NCBI RefSeq assembly: GCF_030867145.1
Contig: NC_134420.1
Span: 8,959,823-9,023,822, forward strand
Direction of reading: 5' to 3'
Origin: Opisthocomus hoazin
Lineage: Eukaryota > Chordata > Aves > Opisthocomiformes > Opisthocomidae
Length of the DNA: 64,000 nucleotides
A model generated the notes under the pieces. It was not told where the DNA came from. It saw nothing but the letters and a program-made list of their open reading frames with translations, and ran no database searches. Position numbers and translations under genes: made by a program. Positions 11,511 to 24,035 of this stretch are shown piece by piece. The first letter of the stretch is position 1, and each line of letters starts with the position of its first letter.

Positions 11511-13475
11511 TCCCTTCAATAACTACATGCAGAATCTTGTCATTTCTAATCATTCTTACACTTTCTTTGGCACAAAAATATCGTCAACTCTCCTGTCTGA
11601 AATCAGTTATTAAGACCATGACTCGGCGTTCCAGTTTGCCATCCAACTGACGAGCAAGAACTGGTATCTAAAGAGCTGAAGAAACATGGGAAGACAAAGA
11701 AAATTATTTTACAGATTTCAGGCACACTAAGTCAGCTGCAGATGGATCCGGAATGAAGGATTCACAAACACTGAAAAGACTAAAATTTTAAATAAAGACA
11801 AATGTTGAAAATCAACCTATCTGTAGGGTTTTGAGATATTTTTTCCTCTTACTTGAGTGAAAGTGAAAATATACTATACAGAGACAGTATAAAAATATTT
11901 TAAATGTTTTACTGCTCTTCATCTTTAGTCTGACACTGATGCTAACAAAATATTTACTCAATTATATTGTTACAACTTATCACACAGCAGCAAATTAAAC
12001 ATCTTTGACAAATTACACGAGTGAAAAGTTGCCATGGCTTTGCTCACACTTTTTTTTGTTAATGTAGGCTGTGCATCCATGTGGCATGAAGACATTTGGA
12101 AAGTTAAGCACTCATCGTATTTTGAGATGGTGCACATGCCATATGGCATTTTTCCTGAGCACTTACTAGACTTCTGTTGCTTGCCATTTCCTCTTTAGAA
12201 GTACAAAGGTTGTCACTAACATGAACACAATCAGCTTTTCGTTCATAGTTAAGACCGGTGACTAAACAGTGATTCGAGAATCGAACCAATCTTGTGTCAT
12301 AATTTTCTCTACAGCTTGTGAGACATTGGTGGGCTTTAGACAGAGTCTCGCTTCGATGCATGTATCCTTTGCATATTGCTCCTTTCTGGAGTAGCAAGGT
12401 TTGGAATTGAAAGGGAAGTTTGAAGGCTATAAATAGAGAGACAAAATACTTTCTCTGTGGACTCAGATTAATCTGATTATCTGTATATATAATAAAATCA
12501 GAAACATCTGAAATAAAGTCATACAGTTTTTCAATAAAACCACCTCTTCTCATATTCTCCCTGCTGCCCTCTATCTCCTCTACCCCTATTAGAATGGAAC
12601 AACTATTGTGTTTCAGAAGTTGTTTCTACAAAGACATTACCAAGAACCCAGGACCTTTGTAATTATCATATACCTTTTAACAGGAAAGGTTCTTTTTTTT
12701 AATTTAGGGAAAACAAGTATGTGATAGACCTTGAGATAAGATGATCTGAATCCAGGTCAGAATCTACATAAACCTAAAACAGATCACTGGCTTTTGGACA
12801 TATATACGGTCTAATATTTTACCTATCATTGATTGAGACAGACTGGTGGCCAGTTGAGAAACCCTTAAATTATACTTCCTTATGCATGAGATCTGCCATC
12901 TGATGTGCAAGTTACCTGTGAGAACGAATCTTCCATTTTCAGCATTACTGCAAAAACTGTGCTGACAAAAACTTACAAAGTAAGCTCTTAAAGTGAGTGC
13001 TTGCTTTAATATTGTATAAAGATCAACATTTGAATATATGTTTTATTTTAATGAAAAGAAACAACATACACTTTACACTGTCAGCTATACTATTTTTCAG
13101 GGACAAAAATTTACGAGTTGATACCTGTAACAGTTTAGCAATCACTGTTACCAGCAAAACCAACAGTAGCAGTAAACACTAAAGCAAATCTGAAGCTGGC
13201 CTTTATAGTTTTAAGAGCCAATTCCTGCAAATACTTCCACAGTTGTTTAATATAAAGCACATCAATGTGTCTGTTACTTGAGTGCAAACAGAAGCATATA
13301 TGCTTCTTTGCAGGACTGAAGCCTTCTTGTGCATTTCTTAAATATTTGTGTTTCAGGTTTATATTACTGTTTTCACAGTCTACAAAATGTAGACATGCCA
13401 CCATGTCCTAAAAACTACCAAGACCAACCTTAAACATTCCATTCACTGAAAACAGCTACAAAACCTTTTCACCGT
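11511..13475. other. Non-coding stretch between GC-rich island and LTR
   Basis: AT-rich sequence. A 149-codon minus-strand ORF at 12104-12553 is unusually long for this base composition and contains a good donor motif (AGTCTA|GTAAGT, near 12142), so part of it could be an exon on the DCDC1 strand. No match to a known protein was recognised, and its phase does not fit the next known DCDC1 exon. Otherwise nothing is seen. Confidence 0.4.
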
Positions 13476-14044
13476 TGTCCTGGTTTCGTCTGGGGTAGAG
13501 TTAATTTTCTCCCTAGTAGCTGGTGTAGCACTGTATTTGGGATTTAGTATGAGAAGAATGCTGATAACGCGCTGATGATTTAGTTGCTGCTAAGCAGTCA
13601 AGGACTTTTCCGCGTGTCATACTGGCTTGCCAACGAGAAGGCGGGGAGCGCACAAGAAGTTGTGCCGGGACAGCTGACCCCAACTGCCCAAAGAGATATC
13701 CCGTACCATATAATGTCGTGCTCAGCACATAAAACTGGGGGAAGAAGGAAGGGGAGGGCGTTCAGAGTGATGGCGTTTGTCTTCCCAAGTAACCGTTACA
13801 CGTGATGAAGCCCTGCTTTCCTGGAGATGGCTGAACACCTGTCTGCCGATAGGAAGTCGTGAATTAATTCCTTATTTCGCTTTGCTTAAATGCATGGCTT
13901 TTGCTTTACCTATTAAACTGTCTTTATCTCAGCCCATGGGTTTCTACTTTTTCCCATTCTCCTCCCCACCCCACGGCAGGGGAGGGAAGGGGTCAGCAAG
14001 TGGCTGGCTGATGCTTAGTTGCCACCTGGGGTTAAACCACGATA
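13476..14044 (+). mobile_element. Solo LTR of an avian endogenous retrovirus
   Basis: A 569-base unit starts TGTCCTGGTTTCGTCTGGGG and ends GGGGTTAAACCACGATA, the characteristic ends of an abundant neoavian ERV LTR as I remember it. Inside are a TATA-like box (CATAAAA at 13728-13734) followed by a purine-rich tract, and an ATTAAA poly(A) signal at 13912-13917. The final CA appears mutated to TA. No gag, pol or env sequence flanks it, so it is a solo LTR left by recombination. No clear target-site duplication was found. Short ORFs inside (13584-13805, 13777-14058) are not genes. Class (ERVL-like) is uncertain. Confidence 0.85.
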
Positions 14045-17000
14045 ATCGTACAAACTGATCCATCTGACTAGTTAGGCAAAACGGGTTGGTGTTTCATTGC
14101 CCTCCCAGATTTCTTGAATTTCTTTCTTCTAGATCTTTTGTTAAATAGAGTTGCTAATTTTTTTGGTGATAGGATTTTTCTTAACGGTATGTCTGTACAG
14201 TGTCTAGCACAATGGGCCCTGAACTTGCCTGAAATATCAATGGACAACAACCCCTGCTCCTCCCAAATCAACACTGCGGTAACAATAAGGTAATAACGTA
14301 GAACCAAGTAATTCTATAAGCCAAGAAAAGCCAACTATATTGCTGAAATATAATTTTGATGTTAAACTAGATAAATCTCAATACCAGTTACAAAAATCAG
14401 AAAAAGATGCAAATTTTATTCAGTAACACTTATTTCAACTTGACTGGATTGATATTCTGGTACTGAGTACTATTCTGCTTTTATATATCTTAACCTTCAA
14501 ACATTCATTGATGCATTATCTCAAAACAGCTTTATTTACCATGTGCTTGCTTTTATAAACTTTACTCAGTCTAGCTCAATGCAATCTGATGATAAAGTAA
14601 TATGATCTAATGGCTAGATGACATCAAAATGGGGAGACTTGCTCCCCTCTTCCATCTCTTCCCCTTGTCCTGGACAAGTTCTCCAGCCACCTTCTCCGTG
14701 CTGGCACTGATGCATGACAAATCTTTTCAGTAGGACTAAATCAGCAGAAAATTATAAATTTTTTGGCAGAATTAGATTTTTGTTTATTTATCCCCATGAA
14801 TTATTTCACTGTGTAGTCACATGAATGGCAGTGCTGATGCAAGGGCAGCAAGAGTACATGACTGAAGCAGGTGAAAAAGAAATGGCAGAAGAATTTTACC
14901 ACTTTCAGTGGCAACTAGTCATTAGATCAGCATAGCTGTACCTTCAAACTACACCTTTCAGTTCAAACTGAAAAGACAACAGGAGTTTTGCTTAAGCTAA
15001 GACTGAAAAATATATGTAATACAGGAATATACAACTACATGGTATCTGAAGTACAGCAACTATAGTCTTTCCTGTAATGCTAAAAGGTATTTTACAATTT
15101 GTCACCACACTTGGAAAGTAACTTAGTCTTTAAAGGAATCCACATAATGGAAAAACGTTAATCAAAAGTATGATAAATTATAAACTGTGTCTCTAAAGGA
15201 AATAAGCAAAAAGCCAATTAGCCCAGTGCTCCTCTTCAACAAACATGGGGAAACATATCCAATTATCTCAGAAAAAAGCCAATTAAAATAAAATGAATAA
15301 TCTAAATACCAGAACAAAATATTTCATTTTATAATTACCTTTCTCAAGAAGCTGGTTTTAACATAAACTGTGAAATACTGTCAACCTGTCATGTTTGCAA
15401 GCTTTACAGACACCACAGTTGTTGCTCCGTTGCCTTTGTGTATATTGCAGTTTGCATTAGCAAGTAACCAACGTGACATTAAACATGCCTGTTTCTGATA
15501 AGGGTTTTCAAATATATGAATATTTCGTTTAAGTATATCAGAAGAAAGATCAAGGTATATCAGCAAAAGGAGTCTTATTCAGTCTTTTCACTACAGGAAT
15601 TTAAAAAAGAAGAAATATGACATGATGGGGCTTTACACACATGGTTAGCAGAATGTGAATATAAGTACAAGAGGGACAGGAAGAAAAGAGGTCCTTTTGT
15701 TTGAAAAATCCAGATGCAATCCAGGCATAGCTGCAATTTGAAGACTGAAAGAGTGGATGCGTATTAAAACTGTTCTGCGTTCTATGACAGACATGAAAAA
15801 AGCAAAGCCATAAAATGGCACTTTTCCGAAGTTGCAGAGGGATATCGAGAACAATGTGTATCGCAGAGAAGCATTCCTTTCTTAGAATCTCATGGAATAT
15901 GATGCAATTCTATATTAATTAATTCTACTGAGCCTACATGGCAAAACTGGGATTGAAACAGCAACATATGAAAACATTTGCTATATAATGTACTGGCATA
16001 TAACTGGGAAAAAAATCAAGTTGATTTTTATATACGTAGAATTTAAATTTCAATAAAGTTGGACTTTGACTACATACAGCATAAATAGGATTCATTAAAA
16101 TGACTACGGGGCCTCAGCAGTAAGGACATGGTGGTACTAGCCTAGTCATGCTACCTTTGTCATTTGCAGGCAATCAGTATGGGAATGAGGTCTTTTACAG
16201 CATGACAATGTCTCAGAGGAAATCCCATTATGATGAAAACAGGGATTAGAATGTACCATACTGACAAAGTGTAACCAAGTAATGTTAGTTTCTTGATGAA
16301 TGAGATCCTTAATTTCAGACAATAGTGTGCTAGTAACTATGTATTGTTGGCCCAGGGAATAATTGTTCATATATATGAAACTTTCACATCTTGGGGTTTA
16401 ACACCTGAAGGATTTCTCTTGCACTAGTGGCGCTGTTTCTTGTAATCTTTTTATTCCACCAGTGGCCACTATCAGAAGGCTAAGTACGAGTTTAACCCTG
16501 TTTGGCTTCTTTCAAGCTCTTGTGCTCACAGACCAAACCAAACCAAGACAGTAGCTTGTTGTCATGTTTCCCACCATGAGAAAACATTCCACTCCTTTCT
16601 TACTAACACAGCAATTTCAGAAGCTCAAATATCATGTTAGTAATGTGATTTTTCAAATGCAGTTTGTTTAATTTAGCAAGTTTGCAAAGTCAAGCACTGA
16701 AAATCAAGATAAAAATAAAAATTTGCACCTGCAGACTTTGTTTGACTTTAAGTACATGGATTCTGATAGATGTAGTGGCATAATAATTTGGTTTTCTGTG
16801 TCCTCCAATTCACTCACATCACTGAGCCAGAAATGTGCAAGGAAATGCAGGAAAAGAGAGAATTGTCTCATGGCCAAGATCTACTGCGCTGGATAAATTG
16901 GATATCTTTCTTGTCTTTGTCTTAAAATTCTAAAGTGATATTGAAGAAGTCCTATCGACCAAAATTTCCCAGGAAAAAAAAACAGTAGCCACATTTTCTA

Positions 17001-20000
17001 GATACCTGATTTGGAGCATCTGTGGTCTGTTTTTGTAGGTTTTCCACTAACTGTAAATGAAGTCTTCTCTGAACATATGAGATGCATTATAAAGATAAGT
17101 ACTGTACGTTATAGGAGTTTCATATTCCAAAACAGAACACCAAAATTCATCATTACTTTGATGTCATGAAGACTTATTAATTAGAGTGCAGAATGAAGTA
17201 AGATTCTGTAACATGTTTATTATGGATGTTTATTATTGATGAATGCATCTTCAGAACAAAATTTGAACAAAGGTCCATACTGTAAACAAACAGCTCATAT
17301 GAACACTCCTCATTTTTGGCAGAGGCAGAGGTCACCTGAGAATAAAAATACGCAATATGTTACAATGCATATATATGCCAAGTGGGTGAAAAAAGATGAG
17401 AATAGCTGGTTCTTGGTTCAGCCAAGTGCACAGCTTTTAATACTGTCTTAATGTTTAAATATTAAGCAAATACTTAGGGAAAAAAAAGTTGGACACGCAT
17501 AGATGTTACTACAGTGCAAATGTGGCAGGCTAAAAAGGAGAGACAAATAATTTGTCACAGGGCCCAAGAGTAAATGCCATGTGGATCAGTGTTAGCAAAG
17601 CAAGGAAAGGTACGAGTATCTTTGTCTTTCCCCCAGTTTAATCTATGCCTGGTTTAGACTGATTGACATTGCACTTTAAAGACAAAAACTAAGTCATGAA
17701 GTCTTTCAAATTATCATATTTGACTGAATTTTCATCCATTGATTTTACTCCACCTGCAGCACACTAGACAAGGTAATAATTTATGATAATTATATGAAAA
17801 TATACAATTAATATTCATCACCTCTCATTTCTCATCACTTTAGATGATCAGTAATGCAGAGTAAAAATGCTGTCAGATTTCTAATTGCTTTGTAATGGGC
17901 CTGAAGTAGGGAAATCGTTAAAGACAAACAATCTGTCACTTGTCTGTTACCTTAACTATCTATCACTTAAAAAAACCCTCATTAAATACATTGCTAATGA
18001 ACGACAAAAGACTGTACTCAGTGTGCCCAGATGTACCTTTTTAAACAATATTGTAAATTGCTTAAATAATTCCCAAGACGTTTTCAATCATTTTTGTGCA
18101 AATTTAATGGAAAACATATATTTTCAGTGCATGTTACATCTCATTTGTTCACATCATTATGACATTTAGTCTATCATATCCACATCTCCTGGGAGACAAA
18201 ACTTTGTTTTTCTTTTTTCTGTTGACAAATCTGACCCAATTACAACAAATTCTGGAAGAACTTAACATTCAGATCTCTGACACCTTTCTCTTAAAAAGAA
18301 ATAAAAAAAAAGGATCAGCTTTAAATAATCCTATCTCTTCCAAGAATTTTTAATATCTAGATTAAAAAAGAAGCACAACATTGTTCAAGGCCGAACAAAT
18401 TATTTTATCTTTCGCAAAGAAAACAATTGTTCCCAAGAGACAGAATTCAGAATTTTTGCTTGCACCATTCTTTTGAGTCAGCTGTCTGCTATAGCTCTGA
18501 CAGAAAACTTCACTTGAAAAAAATTATTCTCACTGTACTGACTTCAACAGTCAGAACAAAAACAGTATGCCAGAAGGAGTACCGGTGAGACCCCTTTGTG
18601 AAATACTGTATTATTAATTGCCACATTAATTACTTACTTTTATTAATTGCCACATTAAAAAGTTGGAAAAAAATGAAAAAATAACAACTACAAAAACCAT
18701 CTGAGACAAAATATCGATCTATGCATGACTTAAACATGTTCATTCTCTTAAACTTCTCAAAACCCGATAAATATTCAGTGCTTGTTTTTGTCAGCATGTA
18801 TCAGATGCTAAAACACCACAGTTTAAGGCAAAAGGTGTAAGAAGAATTGATGACTGGAAATAAAAGCCAGGCAAATTCAAGCTGAGAATTACAGACAAAT
18901 TTTAACAGTAGAATGACTAGCTGTGGAAGCAGCCTTCTCACAAGTTAGGAATTTTCCATCTTTCAGTATCGATAGCCAGACAGAACATATCAGCTCAGAA
19001 TAGTCCTGTAATACATAAAAATTCAGACTAGATGATCTAGTGCTTTCTTCAGGTTTTATTCCCACGTATCCTATTTCCTCTCAGTTACAAGAAAAACAAG
19101 AAAGCAGAGAAGACTATGCTTTCAGAAAACCATGAATTAAATAAATAAACAAGTGAGCTAACAGACTCATTCAGGTGCAGGGCTTTGTATCAAGAACAGC
19201 ACTGCAGCGTATGCTGAAGTTTAACAAACCTAAGTGCCGTCCAGATAGAGACGTATTTGTCCAGATAGGAATTATACTAAATAACTTTGCCTTTCCAACT
19301 ATAAAAAGGCATTTGTTGCACAAAATTTTAATTTCTCAGATTATTCTGAATATTCTAGATGGTAAGTAATCTTAGAAAGACTTGCCTTCTGATTTTTATA
19401 TAACCTGTGCATCACACTTTTGTATACATATATAGCAATATAAAACCAATACAAACAAAAAAGCAAAAAAAAAAAGCTTTACTACTCTGAACAACACTTT
19501 GAAAAATACCAGTTGTCTCCAGAAGTAAAAAATATAGTTAAAAGTTAAAAAGTCTGCATGCTTCAGCTGTTTCTTAAAAGAATAAAATAATAAGGGTATG
19601 GCCCATCATTTGTACTCCCCTTTCATTGTATTAATCTGTGACACAGTAGTCCAGTTAACTCCTTAAACAATTCTTTTCCTATACTTCCATGACAATGCAA
19701 CACAATACTATGCGACAGTTTAAAATCAAGCATCTATTAAAACCTTAAACATTTTCACAAAAAAAAGTTTAAAAAACCCAATGTATACACAAATATATAC
19801 AAGATATCTTAGAAGAAACCTTTTTAATGTATTTAGGTGTCCAGCTTCAGTGAGATTAATAGCACCTATACATACTTGAATAATGATTTGTTTAAGCTAC
19901 TTCAGCAACTAACAAAGCCTGGTTTCCTACAGACTTGGGTCCTATACCTCCCATTTCGGGACAGCAGTCCCGGGTCTTCTCCATGACTTCATTGTCTGTC

Positions 20001-21940
20001 TCCACACACCCCAGACTTTCACGGTAAGTTCCCCTCACTTGCCATGTCAGTTACCTACTTGTGGTTTGCTGTCAGAAAGGAAAAGGCAGCAAATCCTATG
20101 GCTAGTTTGAACTATATGCTGATTTACCAGCCAGTAGCTGCCAAAAGCAGTAAATAGCATTTGAGTTCAGTTCGTTTTGCCCTACTTTCTCTCCCCTACA
20201 TACCCATTTGATTTTAATGAATCTTGAACTAACTTAATTTTGATACATTTAATGATACAACATTGTCAAATCGTCCTGAGATTGATCAACAGCTTCAAAA
20301 GTCATTATGACCAGGCAGAGCACGATGAGCTAAGACTAACCCGAACATACAACATCGTGATTTCCAAAACTGCATAGATTAAAATTAAAAGAGAAACCAA
20401 GACACAAAGATTCAAATACCAGAAAAGGCCAGATAATCCTGCAGTGATTTCATTTCATAGTTTATGTATTCTACAGTCCATGAACACCAAACCATTATAT
20501 TAAACAGCCTGTTTTCTTTTACTTTGGCACAACCGCTGAACATGCACAGAAAAGAATGAGTGTTTCACCTCCAGAATTGTTCCACTAACTTCAGAGATGA
20601 TTTCTTAACATTTATGGTTAATTTCGTATTGAACAACTAATTACAGATAATTATACTATTGGATACAAATGCTCACAATCTCTCAAATTGCTCTGAGTTT
20701 AAACTACTGGCTTCAGGCACCAATCCTGTAACAAGTTAAAATGGAAAAATTCTATATGCAACATTTAAGAGTTTTGGGCATAAAGGATAAAAATGGATAT
20801 TGTAAATGTATCCAGTATGTAAGGATATTAACCATTTGTGATAAAAGCTCAGGTGTAGTAACCAACCTCCATGACACCACCGCACCTTTTACAATTTTTC
20901 CTTTTAATTTTCCCCCTCTTGTTCACATATCAGCCCCAATCAACGGCTGAGGGGAACACATTAAGTGCCGTGGGCCACCCCAAGTTAAATGTGGGCTGAT
21001 CGCACACCAAAATGAAGTAGGTAACTCATGCAATTGTACCAAAACCTTTGCCTGAGCGGTAAATTCTAATCTCAAAAGGGACTATGTAAATTAGCTCACA
21101 CTTGATACTTCTCATATATAATTCAGTGATTTCAGTTAAATATATAATTATTCACACTGGTGCTGCGGAAGTTAACACCGCATTGACAGAGGGAGCTGGA
21201 CCATGGCTCATACTAGTACTGCCCAAGTGCAAAGACAAGTGTCTCTCTCTTTTGACAGCTATGGACATCCACGTTACAAGTTTGACCTCACCTAAAAAAC
21301 TGCAGAACAGGGCAAAATACTAACCTGCTGACTGTTTTGCAGAGACATTGATGACCAGCAGAGACAAAAATCAGACTGATGCACAGGTCTTGAGTAGTTA
21401 TGTAGATGAGATGTTTTTCTCACCTACCCAGAAAGTCTCTTGCTTCTCTACTGTCCATGTCAAAATTTAAATAGATTCTCCGCATTTATTGTTCAGTTCC
21501 AATTGTCCCACATCCTTCCTGCACTGGTGGTTAATGGCAACAACATGCCAGGAACAACGCTCCCAGTTCTTCCCACCCACGTCTGTACAGCCTGCCTGCT
21601 GCTCTACTTAAACAGTTCAAAGGATGTGAAAAACGACAAAAAAAGTTCCTTTAGTTCTAACACGTTGCATAAAAATATCATCAAAGGAAGTCTGCTACAC
21701 ATTTAAAGCTATAGCGTGAACTAAGTTAGCCTGAACTAATATTCAGAGATTTTGCTGTCTAAGATTGATGGAGATTACAAAAGCTGAATTTTACAGCACC
21801 AACCTAACCTTTCTTTTTTAAGGGGAGACGTCTTTACGTCATTAAAAGTCTGCTTCCTGAGCTTAATTTTTTCATTAAGAGGATGTTCTTCTTTCCTCTT
21901 TAGGACAAGTACTTTCTAGAAAGAAACCACCATCTTTCTC
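14045..21940. other. Non-coding stretch between the LTR and the CpG island
   Basis: AT-rich DNA that by synteny should be 5' introns of DCDC1 on the minus strand. I found no exon with convincing splice sites and homology. ORFs here are under 95 codons and look random. A 19-base direct repeat (TTATTAATTGCCACATTAA) occurs at 18611-18629 and 18640-18658. There is no recognised transposable element. Confidence 0.5.
18611..18658. repeat. Direct repeat, 19 bp, 10-base spacer
   Basis: Two identical copies of TTATTAATTGCCACATTAA lie at 18611-18629 and 18640-18658. This looks like a small local duplication. Confidence 0.85.
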
Positions 21941-22429
21941 AGCTCACAGGGTCGGGACAACCCGTCAGGGAGGCGAGCAGGAGGCAGGAGAGTCAGGGTT
22001 CTCTCTCCTGACGCTCGCTGCCTGGAGCAGCCGGGCAGGAGGAATCCGAGGGCGTGTGCCGACCGGACGCCGAGCCCACCGGCTCGGCCAGCCGCCCGCG
22101 CCCGCACTGCCCGGCAGGCCCGAGGCGCCCCGGGGTCGGGGCCGAGCTCTGCCTCCGGGGCTGGGGAAGGCCTGCAACGAGGAGGGGCAAAACGGACCCG
22201 GTGCGCCCTGGGTCTTCCTGCGCCTGGAGGTGGAGTCCCTGAGGGGAGAAGGGAGGGGGCCGGGCGGCCCGGACTCCCGCGCAGCAAGCGAGGGAGGGGA
22301 GGGAGGGCAAGATGGACCCTGGTGTCTTCTCGCACCTGGAGACGGAATCCCTGAGGGAAAGTGGGGATGAAAAGATGTTCCCGCTCGCCCCGAGCCGGGA
22401 ACGAGCGCTGGAGGGCGGCCGGGGCCGTT

Positions 22430-22557
22430 ACTTACGGAGGCCGGCTGCAGACTCGCAGCCACAGAGCGCCGCCGGTCGCCATAGAGACGGCGTCGGGCCT
22501 CGGCCGCGGCTCCGCTTCCTGCCGGTGCCAACGCCACTACTGCCCGGGCGGAAACAG
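22430..22557 (+). other. DNAJC24: Candidate DNAJC24 non-coding exon 1
   Basis: The coding start of DNAJC24 lies in an exon preceded by a true acceptor at 24035, so an upstream exon is required. The strongest plus-strand donor in the CpG island is GAAACAG|GTAAGG at 22557/22558. A second, CAG|GTGGGT near 22701, is possible. Exon 1 would be 5' untranslated, and its 5' limit is a guess. Confidence 0.45.
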
Positions 22558-22586
22558 GTAAGGCGGCGCCGTAAACCATACTCACC
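22436..22586 (-). promoter_or_regulatory. DCDC1: Candidate DCDC1 first-exon region (minus-strand donors)
   Basis: Two good minus-strand donors, after 22586 (G|GTGAGT) and after 22436 (CC|GTAAGT), mark where a DCDC1 first exon could end. Transcription start sites cannot be read from the sequence. The assignment rests on strand, the CpG island and synteny. Confidence 0.35.
22475..22488 (+). promoter_or_regulatory. RFX X-box-like motif
   Basis: GTCGCCATAGAGAC differs at two positions from the common RFX-binding form GTTGCCATGGAGAC. It lies inside the CpG island between the divergent donor candidates. RFX X-boxes are frequent in promoters of cilium-related genes. Binding is inferred from the motif only. 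Confidence 0.5.
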
Positions 22587-24035
22587 GCTGCCCCGCCGCC
22601 ACGCTAAAGGCGCAAAGCGCCAAGCGGAGGGGTTGTTTCCCGCCGGACGCGTTACCCGGGGCACCGGCCGCCTCCCCCGGCGCAACGGCGGCGCGGGGCA
22701 GGTGGGTGCTCGCTCGCTGTCGCCGCGGGGTCTTCTGTGGTGTGGGGTGGGGTGGGGCAGCGGCCTCGCGCTGCCGTCCGTTGGTGCTAACGGCCGGGGG
22801 GGAGGGGTATCCTCGGCCCCCGTGCTGAGGCGGCGGCGGGGGGGGGGAGCCTCCGGCGGCCTCCCTGGCCTCCCTCTGCCGGCCTCCTCCCGCTGCGGGG
22901 GTCCGTGCGTCGTCCTGGGCGGCGCTGCCCTTTTCGCGTGTCTGTAAACACCCGCGTGGGCTCCCTGAGGGAGGAAGGGGTCTGCGTGGGGTGGGGTGGG
23001 GTGGGGTGGGGGTGGCGGGCGTGGAGCTTCCCCGGGGGAAGGGGAGGAGCACCGCGCAGTCGGCTGTGCCCTTTTTGCGGTTTGAGCAACAGAGCCTGCT
23101 TCCCCCCTCAGAAATGTGTTTGTTCGGAAGTATGGCGGTGGTCACCAGGAACCGGTTTTAGTGCTGAAATGGAAGAAAAACCCCTCCTTTTTCTTCCGAC
23201 AATAAACTAAAAATTGACGAAACTTGTAAAACTCTTCCCTCCTGGGAGACAGGGTTATTTCTTGTCAGGAAGTTCGTGATAAAGCAGCTACTACAAGCTT
23301 GGGATTTCAGGATATCTAAGAATCTGCTTGAAGCTCAGGCGTTACTGTGCTCTGCCTAGCGTTTAATTCTGTTTATTTTTTTCGTTCTGCATCACTTCCT
23401 TGATGATAGATGGCCAGAAATGGAAACCCTCGACTAGTGAGGTTTTAGTTACCAGCCTGCACTAGCTTTATGTGTTTTTGTTCATTTTTGTTTGGTTGAT
23501 TTTGTAGGCTCTTCAACTTTAATATTTGAAAAGTTAAGCTGCCTTACCCAGCAGGGTGGAGGAGGGTCCAGATTGTGAATATCATCATGCAAAACCTGAG
23601 CCCTACCTTTTTGCCTTCTTGCATGTATCTCATTCAATAATTGACAAAATGTCACACTTTCATTTACTTAATTTTTTTGTCTATTAAGTACAGTATTGCT
23701 TCAAAATAAAAAGTGTCTGTTTTAAGAAGTGTGTGTATAAAAAGTGTATATATAACATGACTAGGTTCAAGATGGTTCAGACATTTAAAACACAAAATGG
23801 TTTTAGAGGAGTATGCACAGCTTCTGAAACATACACAAAGGAGTGGGACAGGAAGCAGCGTAGCTGACATCATGTATTAAGCCTTTTCACGATAGGTCTT
23901 ATGTACGGATGTAGATGTGCTTGAGAGCTACAATCTATTTCATGATCCTGTAGTTTGTCACATTTCCTCATTTTTTCTATTCTTAACTGTTTCTCTTTCA
24001 AATTGTAATTATATTTATTTCATTTTCTTACACAG
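22558..24035 (+). other. DNAJC24: DNAJC24 intron 1 (candidate)
   Basis: This runs from the CpG-island donor to the acceptor ttttcttacacag at 24035. The first 500 bases are still GC-rich and include GGGGT repeats. The rest is ordinary AT-rich intron. The motif CGGAAGTATGGCGG near 23125-23138 combines ETS-like and YY1-like cores and could be an internal promoter element. Confidence 0.5.
22986..23015 (+). repeat. (GGGGT)n tract, G-quadruplex-prone
   Basis: At least four GGGGT units in a row, continuing into GGGGGTGG, lie in the downstream half of the CpG island. A shorter copy of the motif is near 22740-22757. Runs of four guanines this close can fold as a G-quadruplex on the plus strand. Confidence 0.85.

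Larger units (their letters stand above)
21950..23100. promoter_or_regulatory. CpG island, probable bidirectional promoter of DNAJC24 and DCDC1
   Basis: Composition changes abruptly from about one-third GC to very GC- and CpG-rich for roughly 1.1 kb and then falls back. It lies 1-2 kb upstream of the DNAJC24 start codon and 5' of the minus-strand DCDC1 exons, where vertebrate synteny places the divergent 5' ends of these genes. Strong donors occur on both strands: CAG|GTAAGG on plus (22557/22558), and on minus CC|GTAAGT (22436/22435) and G|GTGAGT (22586/22585). No TATA box is evident, as usual for CpG-island promoters. Long overlapping ORFs on both strands (up to 211 codons) are composition artefacts. 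Confidence 0.8.

Noticed and set aside
10897-11613. ORFs of 64-92 codons in the GC-rich island
   Set aside because: Composition-driven and overlapping on both strands, with no recognised domain.
13584-14058. ORFs within the solo LTR
   Set aside because: They lie wholly inside LTR sequence between its ends and read through TATA and poly(A) regions. Not genes.
21916-23210. Many long ORFs on both strands in the CpG island (up to 211 codons plus, 206 codons minus)
   Set aside because: Overlapping frames on both strands with Arg/Pro/Gly/Ala-rich translations are expected from GC-rich DNA without stops. None matches a family, and the region reads as a promoter.
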